NCBI GenBank assembly: GCA_964644465.1
Contig: CAZXVU010000061.1
Location: 1-12,425 of the forward strand
Source: CAZXVU01 sp964644465
GTDB taxonomy: Bacteria; Chlamydiota; Chlamydiia; Chlamydiales; SM23-39
DNA length: 12,425 nt
Direction: 5' to 3'
The position numbers and the translations under genes are program-made. The notes beneath the pieces are model-generated. The model saw only the letters and a program-made list of their open reading frames with translations, was not told the origin of the DNA and searched no databases. Positions 1-6,467 of the stretch are shown piece after piece. Position 1 is the first letter of the stretch. Every line of letters begins with the position of its first letter.

Positions 1-16
1 AATTGGGACATCCACC

Positions 17-126
17 GATTTTGATGAGATTTTTCTGCAATTTTTTTGATGCAAGGCAAGGGCAACTCGAGAGGAGTTGTCCGCAGTCTAAAGCAAAAAA
101 AGGGCCAAAAATCTCGCAAAAGTGAC
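17..126. repeat. Imperfect palindromic repeat, GATGAG family, copy 1
   Basis: The left end (18-33) reads attttgatgagatttt, and the right end read on the other strand (about 106-121) gives ttttgcgagattttt, so the ends form a near-matching inverted repeat. The centre contains a short hairpin, ggcaactc-gagag-gagttgtcc (61-82). A second element with the same ends and the same palindromic plan lies at about 10586-10676, so this is a dispersed family and not a chance hairpin. It sits just downstream of the lipoprotein stop and could also act as a weak terminator, but there is no clean hairpin followed by a T-run. No coding capacity is seen. Confidence 0.6.
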
Positions 127-141
127 TGAGTAACGATTTTT

Positions 142-495
142 TCACAGGCTCATAGGTCGGTAAGAAAAAGATTCGAGACGTTTTAATTCGTCGAAAAGAA
201 GAGTCAGCTCCATTGGGTCCTTAGATTCCTGAGAAAAAAGATAAAAACCTGGACCTCTCTCCAAGGTATTGCAATAAGTCGGCTGACCCTTCAGAGGAAA
301 GTAAACCCAGATTTCCCGATCGAATGAGGAGTCAGTTTTTGATGTTGGCAATCCCAATATTGAAGTTACTTCTTCCTGCGTCATTCCTTCATTCACCCAT
401 TTAGGAGTGAAAGGGAGGGTAACAAGGGGTTTTGGGATGGAATCTTCCAGGAAGCACCCCGAAAGCGCTAAAAGGCTAAGCAGCAATATTCTCAT
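142..495 (-). CDS. Small BamE/SmpA-like lipoprotein
   Basis: A 117-residue protein. The N-terminus is a typical lipoprotein signal: a hydrophobic stretch followed by the lipobox L11-S12-G13-C14, so Cys14 should be lipidated after signal peptidase II cleavage. The segment GMTQEEVTSILGLPT (37-51) matches the GMTxxxVxxxLGxP signature of the SmpA/OmlA (BamE) fold, and the following W/Y/F-rich strands fit its small alpha-beta domain. True BamE supports the BAM complex that inserts barrel proteins into the outer membrane. Many lipoproteins share this fold without being BamE, so the exact role is open. The start is an ATG at 495 with only a weak ribosome site (ctctc-rich leader), but the signal peptide fixes it. 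Divergent from the small ORF at 618. Confidence 0.72.
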   Translation of the reverse strand: MRILLLSLLALSGCFLEDSIPKPLVTLPFTPKWVNEGMTQEEVTSILGLPTSKTDSSFDREIWVYFPLKGQPTYCNTLERGPGFYLFSQESKDPMELTLLFDELKRLESFSYRPMSL

Positions 496-550
496 AGAGA
501 TAGTCTAATCTGGGAGAGAGTTTCATAGGGAGGCTTAGAATTTCTTTTAC

Positions 551-579
551 TTGAAAAGAGCTCAAATTTGGAGTATACT
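551..579 (+). promoter_or_regulatory. Sigma70-type promoter for the 618 ORF
   Basis: TTGAAA (551-556), a 17-bp spacer and TATACT (574-579) form a near-consensus housekeeping promoter (5/6 and 5/6 matches). Transcription would start near 586, giving a leader of about 30 nt that contains GGAG (605-608), nine bases before the ATG at 618. This is the best evidence that the small gene downstream is expressed. Confidence 0.6.
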
Positions 580-617
580 TGGACCTGCTCTCACGAGCTT
601 AAACGGAGAAAAACCAA

Positions 618-809
618 ATGGCGAACAAAACCCCAGGAAACAGTGTTTCCAACCAAACGATCGATCTATCGGCGGGTTTGGGCTATGGACTGATTTATCA
701 ACCGGTTCTCAGCTCCAACATTCCGTCAGAGTATGCTCTTGCTAAGCAAATCCTTTCTTATCATCGGCGCGGAGCCATGCAGCGCCAATTCTTCGGTAAG
801 CGACGCTAA
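618..809 (+). CDS. Small protein of unknown function
   Basis: A 63-residue ORF starting MANKTPGNSVSNQ. It is backed by a near-consensus promoter at 551-579 and a GGAG ribosome site at 605-608, nine bases before the ATG. The first ~50 residues look like a genuine protein (LSAGLGYGLIYQPV, then an alanine/leucine helix), but the last dozen are basic and low-complexity (RRGAMQRQFFGKRR). No signal peptide or membrane helix is seen and no family is recognised. From about 733 the +1-shifted frame is open and runs to a plausible acidic end at 888, so the annotated C-terminus may be the result of a frameshift. Either a 63-residue protein or the front of a ~90-residue disrupted gene is possible. Confidence 0.45.
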   Translation: MANKTPGNSVSNQTIDLSAGLGYGLIYQPVLSSNIPSEYALAKQILSYHRRGAMQRQFFGKRR

Positions 810-888
810 TAGCGCGCTGAATCAATCTACTTTTATCGCTTATTTAATTGAAGAATGGGGAATCATCGAGGAAGAAGATGATGATTAA
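733..888 (+). CDS. Overlapping short frame, possible continuation of the 618 gene
   Basis: This frame is open from 694 (after a TGA at 691) to the TAA at 886-888, with one ATG at 733, giving at most 51 residues from that start. The C-terminal half reads SALNQSTFIAYLIEEW and ends in GIIEEEDDD, which looks more like a natural helical, acidic protein tail than the basic end of the 618 frame. There is no convincing ribosome site before 733. The simplest readings are a frameshifted 3' half of the 618 gene (mutation, sequencing error or programmed shift) or a small overlapping gene. The stop overlaps the end of glpD on the other strand by three bases. Confidence 0.3.
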   Translation: MLLLSKSFLIIGAEPCSANSSVSDANSALNQSTFIAYLIEEWGIIEEEDDD

Positions 889-2444
889 CCCAATAGATAC
901 CCTTTTGCAAGTTCATTGAACTCTTGCAGTTGGGTATAAATCCAATCGCTTTCTTTTCCCAGTTCATATGCCATGATTTGGGCAACGCGGGGAGCGATTT
1001 CGATGGAGGCGCGCGCATCGAGAAAAAGGGCGCGCGTTCTTCTGGCTAGAACATCTTCAAGGGTACGTGCCATTTCTTTCCGAACAGCCCAAACGATTTC
1101 CACAGGCAGATAGGGGAGTCGTGGATGGAGCTGATGGCCCCAATCCGGATGCAGTGCAATCAATTTTTCCAGATCCTCTGCATCGGAACCATAGCCAACC
1201 CATGAATCGACAGGGTGATGCCCCACTCTGTATCCATGCAAAGGAAGCTGGAAAGTATTGCAGGGCTCATCATTCAACTCGCCGAGATGGATCGCTTGAT
1301 CAATCACATCTTGGCCCATTTTCCGATACGTTGTCCACTTTCCTCCCATGATGGTAATCATTCCCGATTCAGAGACCAAAATGACGTGGTCGCGGGATAA
1401 AGCCGCGGTATTCTTTTCGCCTCCCGATTTAACAAGCGGGCGTAGACCCGCGAAGATGCTCAACACATCCTCTCGTTTTGGGTGGCGTGTTAAATATCGG
1501 GCCGCATGAGAAAGGATAAATTCGATTTCCTCTTCCAATGCACGGGGCTCTAATGAGATTTTGCTGATAGGAGTATCGGTAGTTCCGACAAGAAGGTGTC
1601 TATGCCACGGAACGAAAAACAAGACTCGCCCATCGTCTGTTTTGGGAATAATGATGGCGTGACTGGATGGCATAAAAGAGCGATCCAGCACTATATGGAC
1701 CCCTTGGCTCGGCGCGATCTTTGGGCTGGATGTGGGATTGTCCATTTTTCTGATGCCGTCGGAGAAAACCCCTGTCGCATTGATCACCACCTTTGCATGG
1801 AGCTGGTATTCTTCGCCCGATTCAAGATCTCGCGCTACAACTCCTGTGATCTTCCCTTTTGTTTTGAGAAGAGATGTCACAGGCATATAGTTGAGAACAA
1901 CGCCACCTTGGTCAACACAGGTTTTGGCTAATGTGATTGCAAGGCGTGTATCGTCGAATTGGCCGTCATAATACACAATGCCGCCGCGAAGATTCTTGCC
2001 GTTCAGCGTAGGAATTCTTAAAAGCGTCTCATCCCGTGTCAGATGTTCAGATTTTCCAAACCCAAGCTTTCCAGCGAGCAAGTCGTAGAGTTTGATCCCA
2101 ATTCCATAAAAGGGAGCTTCCCACCAATTGTAGTAAGGAACAAGAAAGGGGAGGTGGCTGACCAAATGAGGAGCGTTTTGCCAAAGAAGGCCTCTTTCTT
2201 TCAGGGCTTCGATGACGAGGGCAATATTTCCCTGTTTGAGATAGCGGAGCCCGCCGTGGATCAATTTGGTGCTGCGGCTCGATGTTCCCTTAGCAAAGTC
2301 GTTTTGTTCGAGAAGAAGCGTCCTGAAACCGCGCGCGGCCGCGTCGAGAGCGCTCCCTAACCCAGTCGCTCCTCCGCCGATCACAATGACATCCCAAATA
2401 TCAGGAGAGCGTTTGCAATAGTCGAGCATTTCGCTCCGATTCAT
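885..2444 (-). CDS. glpD: Glycerol-3-phosphate dehydrogenase, FAD-dependent
   Basis: GlpD oxidises sn-glycerol 3-phosphate to dihydroxyacetone phosphate with FAD and passes electrons to quinone at the inner membrane. Numbered from the ATG at 2444 (519 residues, normal for the family). The Rossmann FAD motif IGGGATGLG is at 22-30, the conserved TSSRSTKLIHGGLRYL block at 54-69, the substrate-arginine motif GLRPLV at 333-338, and GGKWTTYRKM at 367-376. The C-terminal DAO_C domain (about 405-510) carries VWAVRKEMARTLEDVLARR. A longer reading starts at a TTG (2456), but GGGAGG (2449-2454) lies four bases before the ATG at 2444 and overlaps the TTG option, so the ATG is preferred. That ATG shares one base with the glpK stop (TGATG), implying translational coupling. 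The pair turns glycerol into DHAP for glycolysis or glycerolipids. Confidence 0.95.
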   Translation of the reverse strand: MNRSEMLDYCKRSPDIWDVIVIGGGATGLGSALDAAARGFRTLLLEQNDFAKGTSSRSTKLIHGGLRYLKQGNIALVIEALKERGLLWQNAPHLVSHLPFLVPYYNWWEAPFYGIGIKLYDLLAGKLGFGKSEHLTRDETLLRIPTLNGKNLRGGIVYYDGQFDDTRLAITLAKTCVDQGGVVLNYMPVTSLLKTKGKITGVVARDLESGEEYQLHAKVVINATGVFSDGIRKMDNPTSSPKIAPSQGVHIVLDRSFMPSSHAIIIPKTDDGRVLFFVPWHRHLLVGTTDTPISKISLEPRALEEEIEFILSHAARYLTRHPKREDVLSIFAGLRPLVKSGGEKNTAALSRDHVILVSESGMITIMGGKWTTYRKMGQDVIDQAIHLGELNDEPCNTFQLPLHGYRVGHHPVDSWVGYGSDAEDLEKLIALHPDWGHQLHPRLPYLPVEIVWAVRKEMARTLEDVLARRTRALFLDARASIEIAPRVAQIMAYELGKESDWIYTQLQEFNELAKGYLLG

Positions 2445-3943
2445 CAAACCTCCCAATTTTTAGAACGCTCAACGGCCCGTGACCACGTTTTTAGGAGTTG
2501 TTCTCTTCTTTTTGCGTCCATTTTTGGCAAAAATTTCCGATCGAGCTGCCAGAGAGAGGCGATCTCTTTTTTATCTTTCCAAACATTGACGGCAAGTCCC
2601 GCTAAAAAAGCGGCGCCCAACGCGGTGAGTTCGCTATTTTTGGGACGGAGAACGGGGGTTTCAATCAAATCGGATTGAAACTGCATCAGAAAATCGCTGA
2701 CTACAGAACCGCCATCGACTCTGATTTCTAAGATTTTGATTTTGGAGTCTCTTTCCATCGCTTTCAAAACATCGGAAGCTTGAAAGGCAATGCACTCTAA
2801 AACCGCTCTTGCAAGGTGCGCTGCTGTCGTTCCGCGGGAGATTCCCACAATCGTACCGCGTGCAGTGGGATCCCAATGAGGAGCGCCAAGTCCTGTAAAA
2901 GCGGGAACAAAATAGACGCCGCCCGTATCGGGAACGGATGCCGCAAGAGTGTCGATCTCGGAACTTTTTCTGATGAGGCCTAAATTATCCCGGAACCATT
3001 GGATGGCGGTCCCTGTATTAAATACGCTTCCTTCCAGGGCATACTGGGTCTCGTTCTTCACCTTGATCGCAACGGTTGTGAGGAGTTGGTTTTGAGATGC
3101 TATCGGCTTTGTTCCTGTATTCATCAGAATAAAACAGCCCGTGCCATAGGTCGCTTTTGCTTTGCCCGCATCAAAACATCCCTGGCCGAAAAGAGCGGCT
3201 TGCTGATCTCCCGCAATCCCTGCGATCGGAATCCTCCCAGTAAAGACATGATCGGCCGTCTCTCCATACACTTCTGAAGACTGTTTCACTTCCGGTAAAA
3301 GAGAGCGGGGGATTTCTAACAGCTTTAAGATTTCCTCATCCCAAGTTCCCGTATGAATGTTATAAAGAAGCGTGCGGCTTGCATTTGTCGCGTCGGTGAT
3401 ATGCAATTTTCCGCGAGTCAAGTTCCAGATGAGCCATGTATCGATCGTGCCGAAAGCAAGCTCGCCTTTCTTTGCTTTTTCTTTGGCTCCAGGAACATTG
3501 TCTAAAAGCCATCTCACTTTGGTGCCGGAAAAATAGGGATCGAGCAAAAGACCTGTTTTGGATTTGAACAGAGGTTCGAGATTTTTTTTCTTGAGATCCA
3601 TGCAAAGGGGTGCGGTGCGCCGGTCTTGCCATACGATCGCGTGAAAAATAGGCTGTCCGCTTTTTCGGTCCCAAACAACGGTTGTTTCTCTCTGATTGGT
3701 GATCCCAATGGCAGCGATGTCCGATGCGCTCAATTTCGCTTTGGCCATCGCTTCATTCGCGACAGAGAATTGGGAAGTCCAGATCTCATCGGCATCGTGC
3801 TCTACCCATCCGGAATCGGGAAAAAATTGTTTAAATTCTTTTTGCGCGATGGCGAGAATATCGCCTCGGGTATTGATAATCAGAGCGCGGGACGATGTAG
3901 TGCCTTGGTCTAGTGCAAGAATATGGGCCATAGCCTTTTTCAT
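2444..3943 (-). CDS. glpK: Glycerol kinase
   Basis: GlpK phosphorylates glycerol with ATP to sn-glycerol 3-phosphate in the cytoplasm. At 499 residues it is full length for the FGGY family. The ATP-binding loop DQGTTSSRA is at 12-20. The glycerol-contacting residues known from E. coli are all recognisable: R85-E86 in NQRET, Y137 in LDPYFSGTK, and the catalytic aspartate D246 in GIAGDQQAALFG. The second nucleotide motif is YGTGCF (266-271), and FGGY signature 2 lies in ALGAAFLAGLAV (441-452). An ATG at 3943 has GGGAGG 13 bases upstream, and a second ATG at codon 5 is possible. It is first in a two-gene operon with glpD. No glpF channel gene is in the window. The upstream region shared with the SET genes is occupied by a palindromic repeat. 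Confidence 0.97.
   Translation of the reverse strand: MKKAMAHILALDQGTTSSRALIINTRGDILAIAQKEFKQFFPDSGWVEHDADEIWTSQFSVANEAMAKAKLSASDIAAIGITNQRETTVVWDRKSGQPIFHAIVWQDRRTAPLCMDLKKKNLEPLFKSKTGLLLDPYFSGTKVRWLLDNVPGAKEKAKKGELAFGTIDTWLIWNLTRGKLHITDATNASRTLLYNIHTGTWDEEILKLLEIPRSLLPEVKQSSEVYGETADHVFTGRIPIAGIAGDQQAALFGQGCFDAGKAKATYGTGCFILMNTGTKPIASQNQLLTTVAIKVKNETQYALEGSVFNTGTAIQWFRDNLGLIRKSSEIDTLAASVPDTGGVYFVPAFTGLGAPHWDPTARGTIVGISRGTTAAHLARAVLECIAFQASDVLKAMERDSKIKILEIRVDGGSVVSDFLMQFQSDLIETPVLRPKNSELTALGAAFLAGLAVNVWKDKKEIASLWQLDRKFLPKMDAKRREQLLKTWSRAVERSKNWEV
2449..2454 (-). promoter_or_regulatory. Ribosome binding site of glpD
   Basis: GGGAGG on the minus strand lies inside the last codons of glpK, four bases before the ATG at 2444. 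It decides the start: the in-frame TTG at 2456 would place this site inside the coding sequence. It allows terminating glpK ribosomes to restart on glpD. Confidence 0.65.
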
Positions 3944-3997
3944 AGTGATTTTACAGCCTCCCTGTCAATGAAAAATACAAGGCCGGTACTTGGACCT

Positions 3998-4132
3998 ATT
4001 CACACAAAGGCACAAAGACACAAAGAAAGCACAGAGACAAGATTTTTCGCTGTTTTTCAGCGAGCGGCAAAGCCGCAACTTTTCTTCCCTTTGTGCCTTT
4101 GTGTCTTTGTGTGAATAAAGTTAGGTGCCCTT
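3998..4132. repeat. CACAAAG inverted-repeat element, copy 1
   Basis: The left arm (3998-4027) reads attcacac followed by three 8-base CACAAAGR units. The right arm (4084-4116) is its reverse complement with CTTTGTGY units ending in gtgtgaat. The centre holds two further perfect hairpins: cgctg/cagcg (4048-4062, 5-base loop) and gcggc-aaa-gccgc (4064-4076). The outer right edge carries tgccctt (4126-4132). A second copy, alike in sequence and fold, lies at 5889-6039. It has the form of a MITE-like or structured dispersed repeat, with no ORF of its own. Repeats built from CACARAG/CTYTGTG words occur in many bacterial genomes. This copy sits in the intergenic space between glpK (-) and the first SET gene (+). 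Confidence 0.8.
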
Positions 4133-4148
4133 GAAAATTTAAAAAAGC

Positions 4149-4177
4149 TTGTGAAAACAATGCCAACATGCTAATAG
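4149..4177 (+). promoter_or_regulatory. Weak candidate promoter for the SET gene pair
   Basis: TTGTGA (4149-4154), a 17-bp spacer and TAATAG (4172-4177) give a poor -10 match. The region 4131-4200 is A/T-rich compared with the genes and lies between the palindromic repeat and the first SET start, so a promoter is expected here, but the exact boxes are uncertain. Confidence 0.25.
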
Positions 4178-4210
4178 ATTTTCTTTTATCAAATCGACCC
4201 GAGGTGTACC

Positions 4211-5212
4211 TTGGAACAGGTTTTTCCTTTCCCGTTTCCTAAAACAAATCGTCTGCTTTGCTCAGAAATTACCGATAGCGATCCTGAGAAACGGGAAGAG
4301 CTCCTTTTTTGGCAAAATACGCTGGACCATGTCTCTGAAGGGAAAATGAGCTGGGAGCAGTTTTTGCAAAAGCTGGGAACACCGATCTCTTCGCATCCGG
4401 CAGCGCGGATTGCAACAACACGGAGCGGGCAAACGCTCTTGCATTTGGCTGTTTTGCTAAACCGGCATGATGTCATCCAAGAGTTAAGCCGCGAAATTGT
4501 TTTGAAGACACGACGCAATAGTTTTGGCTTAACCCCCCTGGAAATCGCTCAATATCTCGATAGAAAAGAAAGCATCGTTCTTCTTCAATCGCCAGGAGAT
4601 CGCCATTTTTGCAATCGGAGCCGCGTTTCCATTCCAGATTCTGAAAAAGAACTCTTTAGCCAATTAGAATATTTATCCCATCCCATTTTTGAAAAAGAGG
4701 AACTTTTACACGACCTCTTAAAAAAAACCAATAAAGCTAAATTGGAAGATGAAATCCCTCCTGAAAAAATTTGGATGGGCGTCTATTTTGACAAAGAAAT
4801 CCAGAGGGGAATCCATCCTCTTGTTTCCATTCAATATATCGATCCTGATGTTGGGTATGGGGTCTTTGCTAAACAGAGAATTCCTACCTGCGCCTTTGTG
4901 GGAGAATACACCGGTATTGTCCAGGAGCGGAAAAAAAAGCACTTGAAAGACAAATACTACTGCGTCCGCTATACTGTCTGGGAGATGGGAAGGCGCAACT
5001 TTGTCATCGACGCAGAAACAAAGGGGAATTTCACCCGTTTTATCAATCATAGCTCCAAACCCAATCTCGGACTTCAATCCGTTTATTGGAGGGGCATGCC
5101 TCGAATGATTTTTGTCGCTTTGAAAGAGATCCAAGAAGGAACCCAGCTGACTTTTGATTATGGTGCTTTCTTCTGGAAAGAATGTCCCCAAACGCCGAAA
5201 CTATTTGAATGA
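4211..5212 (+). CDS. Ankyrin-like plus SET-domain protein (putative protein lysine methyltransferase)
   Basis: A 333-residue protein. Residues 72-126 resemble two ankyrin repeats: GQTLLHLAVLLNRHDVIQEL, then GLTPLEIAQYLDRKESIVLL. A SET domain follows at about 203-318, with SAM-pocket motif GYGVFA (215-220), GEYTG (231-235), the pseudoknot motif RFINHS (276-281) and LTFDYG (313-318), where Y317 is the expected catalytic tyrosine. SET proteins move a methyl group from SAM to lysine. Chlamydial NUE is a secreted histone methyltransferase, so a host chromatin target is an inference here, and a bacterial target is equally possible. No Cys-rich post-SET tail is seen. The start is TTG at 4211 with GAGG (4201-4204) six bases upstream, and the next ATG is at codon 46, too far inside. 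It overlaps the next SET gene by ATGA. Confidence 0.85.
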   Translation: MEQVFPFPFPKTNRLLCSEITDSDPEKREELLFWQNTLDHVSEGKMSWEQFLQKLGTPISSHPAARIATTRSGQTLLHLAVLLNRHDVIQELSREIVLKTRRNSFGLTPLEIAQYLDRKESIVLLQSPGDRHFCNRSRVSIPDSEKELFSQLEYLSHPIFEKEELLHDLLKKTNKAKLEDEIPPEKIWMGVYFDKEIQRGIHPLVSIQYIDPDVGYGVFAKQRIPTCAFVGEYTGIVQERKKKHLKDKYYCVRYTVWEMGRRNFVIDAETKGNFTRFINHSSKPNLGLQSVYWRGMPRMIFVALKEIQEGTQLTFDYGAFFWKECPQTPKLFE

Positions 5213-5871
5213 TCTTTGACTTTCTTTTCCCCAGGAAACCAACGCCCCTGCGCAAACGTTTTCCGATTCATGTTTCTATTGAAAAAGAGGGGAGGAGCCT
5301 CTCCCTGGATGAGTTTGAAAAAATCACAGGAGCTCCTTTTATCCCTGAGCTGGATTTTGCGCATCCAAGAATCTTGCTCAAAGCGCAAAAATGGGCAGTC
5401 AAACTCCATAAAAAAGGAGAAATGACCCGCGAGCAGGTTTGGTTTGGCAGCTATTTTCAAAAAGAAATCACGACCCATTTCATTCCTGATGTCACCATCC
5501 GCTGGATCGACTCAACCTTTGGGTGGGGAGTCTTCGCGAATCGCGATTTCAAAAAAATGGATTTTATTGCCGAATATACTGGCAAAGTCCGCAGAAGGAT
5601 GAGGATCGACTCGAAAAATGCCTATTGCTTCGAGTTCAATCTCGTTTCTGGCTGCAAGACGCCGTATCTCATCGACGCGCAGGTCCAAGGCGGCCTTGCC
5701 CGCTACATCAATCATAGCGAGACCCCCAATCTTGTCCCAGCCTTAGCGACCTTCGACAACATCAGCCACGTGGTCTTGTATGCTGATAAGGCGATACAGA
5801 AGGGAGAGCAGCTCTGCTATCACTACGGACCTACCTACTGGGCCCAGAGAAAACCCCCGCTTAAGTTCTAA
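5209..5871 (+). CDS. SET-domain protein, paralogue of the upstream gene
   Basis: A 220-residue protein with an N-terminal extension of about 90 residues and a SET domain at about 94-207. It has GWGVFA (105-110), EYTG (122-125), RYINHS (165-170) and LCYHYG (202-207), with Y206 in the catalytic position. It lacks the ankyrin-like region of its neighbour. Just before the SET domain both proteins share a related lead-in (VWFGSYFQKEI here, IWMGVYFDKEI upstream), so the two arose by duplication and then diverged widely. The start ATG lies inside the stop of the first gene (ATGA, 5209-5212), which implies one transcript and coupled translation, perhaps fixed stoichiometry or a heterodimer. No signal peptide is seen. 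The substrate is unknown. Confidence 0.85.
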   Translation: MIFDFLFPRKPTPLRKRFPIHVSIEKEGRSLSLDEFEKITGAPFIPELDFAHPRILLKAQKWAVKLHKKGEMTREQVWFGSYFQKEITTHFIPDVTIRWIDSTFGWGVFANRDFKKMDFIAEYTGKVRRRMRIDSKNAYCFEFNLVSGCKTPYLIDAQVQGGLARYINHSETPNLVPALATFDNISHVVLYADKAIQKGEQLCYHYGPTYWAQRKPPLKF

Positions 5872-5888
5872 GCCAGCGTCCAAGTAAC

Positions 5889-6039
5889 AAGGGCACCTTG
5901 CCCTATTCACACAAAGACGCAAAGACACAAAGAAGCACAGAGGAGAAGATTTTTTTCGCTGCTAGCAGCGAGCGGCAAAGCCGCAACTTTTCTTCCTTTG
6001 TGCCTTTGTGTCTTTGTGTAAATAAAGTTACATGCCCTT
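5889..6039. repeat. CACAAAG inverted-repeat element, copy 2
   Basis: Same element as at 3998-4132. The left arm (5905-5935) has attcacac and CACAAAG-type units, and the right arm (about 5990-6023) is complementary. Inner hairpins are cgctg-ctag-cagcg (5957-5970) and gcggc-aaa-gccgc (5972-5984). The outer ends form a further inverted repeat: aagggca (5889-5895) against tgccctt (6033-6039). The loop of the first inner hairpin differs from copy 1 while its stem is kept. It lies between the converging second SET gene and the PspC gene, where it could also stop transcription from both sides. Confidence 0.8.
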
Positions 6040-6045
6040 ATAGAG

Positions 6046-6456
6046 TCATGCCGGATTGCTAGGATACTTTTCGGGGTTGATCATCCAGCCTATGAGGTAG
6101 ACTAGCAGCTGAGGCAGAATACCTGTCTGGATGCAAAGGAACACGGCCGCTAAGCGGATGATCGTCGCATCTACTTGAGTCAGCTTGCCTAACCCTCCGC
6201 AAATTCCAGCGATCTTCCGGTCTGTCTTCGAACGAAATAGATGCCGATATTCGCTGGGAGCTGCGCTGCGAGGCTCCAAGGGGATAATGAGTCCTGCTAC
6301 AAGATAGGCAATGAGCAGCGGGACAACTCCGGAAAAAACCCAGAGGACAACCGTGATGATGCGGACAAAAGCGGGATCGAGCTCTAAATACTTAGCAAAC
6401 CCGCCGCAAACTCCCAAAATGATCCTGTCTTCTCGAGAGCGATATAGTCTATGCAT
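6046..6456 (-). CDS. Double PspC-domain membrane protein
   Basis: A 136-residue protein made of two tandem PspC domains. The first (about 1-62) has the hallmark LYRSREDRIILGVCGGFAKY and a membrane segment at about 32-59. The second (about 70-130) has LFRSKTDRKIAGICGGLGK and a segment at about 99-126. PspC-type proteins sit in the inner membrane and, in enterobacteria, sense envelope stress and bind PspA/PspB. Nothing else of a Psp system is visible here, and stand-alone PspC proteins are common, so only the domain is certain. The start is ATG at 6456 with AAGGA (6463-6467) six bases upstream; the TTG at 6462 directly abuts that site and is unlikely. It is divergent from the barrel-protein gene, with a 46-bp gap. 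Confidence 0.88.
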   Translation of the reverse strand: MHRLYRSREDRIILGVCGGFAKYLELDPAFVRIITVVLWVFSGVVPLLIAYLVAGLIIPLEPRSAAPSEYRHLFRSKTDRKIAGICGGLGKLTQVDATIIRLAAVFLCIQTGILPQLLVYLIGWMINPEKYPSNPA

Positions 6457-6462
6457 AGTCAA

Positions 6463-6467
6463 TCCTT
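6463..6467 (-). promoter_or_regulatory. Ribosome binding site of the PspC gene
   Basis: AAGGA on the minus strand, separated by six bases from the ATG at 6456. The alternative TTG at 6462 follows it without any spacer, so the site selects the ATG. Confidence 0.6.

Noticed and set aside
551..745. A frame starting with TTG at 551
   Set aside because: Its start codon is the -35 box of the promoter at 551-579, and there is no ribosome site. The ATG at 618 in another frame is better supported.
1596..1931. A 111-codon + strand frame inside glpD
   Set aside because: It is a shadow of glpD, which is intact and full length on the other strand.
2445..2456. The longer glpD reading with a TTG start at 2456
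   Set aside because: The strong GGGAGG site lies within this extension and serves the ATG at 2444. The extra four residues (MGGL) add nothing conserved.
3963..3968. A perfect TTGACA on the minus strand upstream of glpK, as a -35 box
   Set aside because: A 17-bp spacer would place the -10 box on the glpK start codon (CTATGA), so it cannot serve as an ordinary promoter for the ATG at 3943.
3923..4114. A 63-codon + strand frame through the repeat element
   Set aside because: It spans the glpK 5' end and the palindrome. Its sequence is dictated by the repeat and shows no protein-like features.
3998..4116. Possible CRISPR array or minisatellite from the recurring cacaaag words
   Set aside because: The words are adjacent 8-base units in the arms of one hairpin, in inverse orientation left and right, without spacers.
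4718..5191. A 157-codon minus-strand frame across the first SET gene
   Set aside because: It mirrors the SET coding sequence, whose SAM and NHS motifs are clear. It has no promoter or ribosome site of its own.
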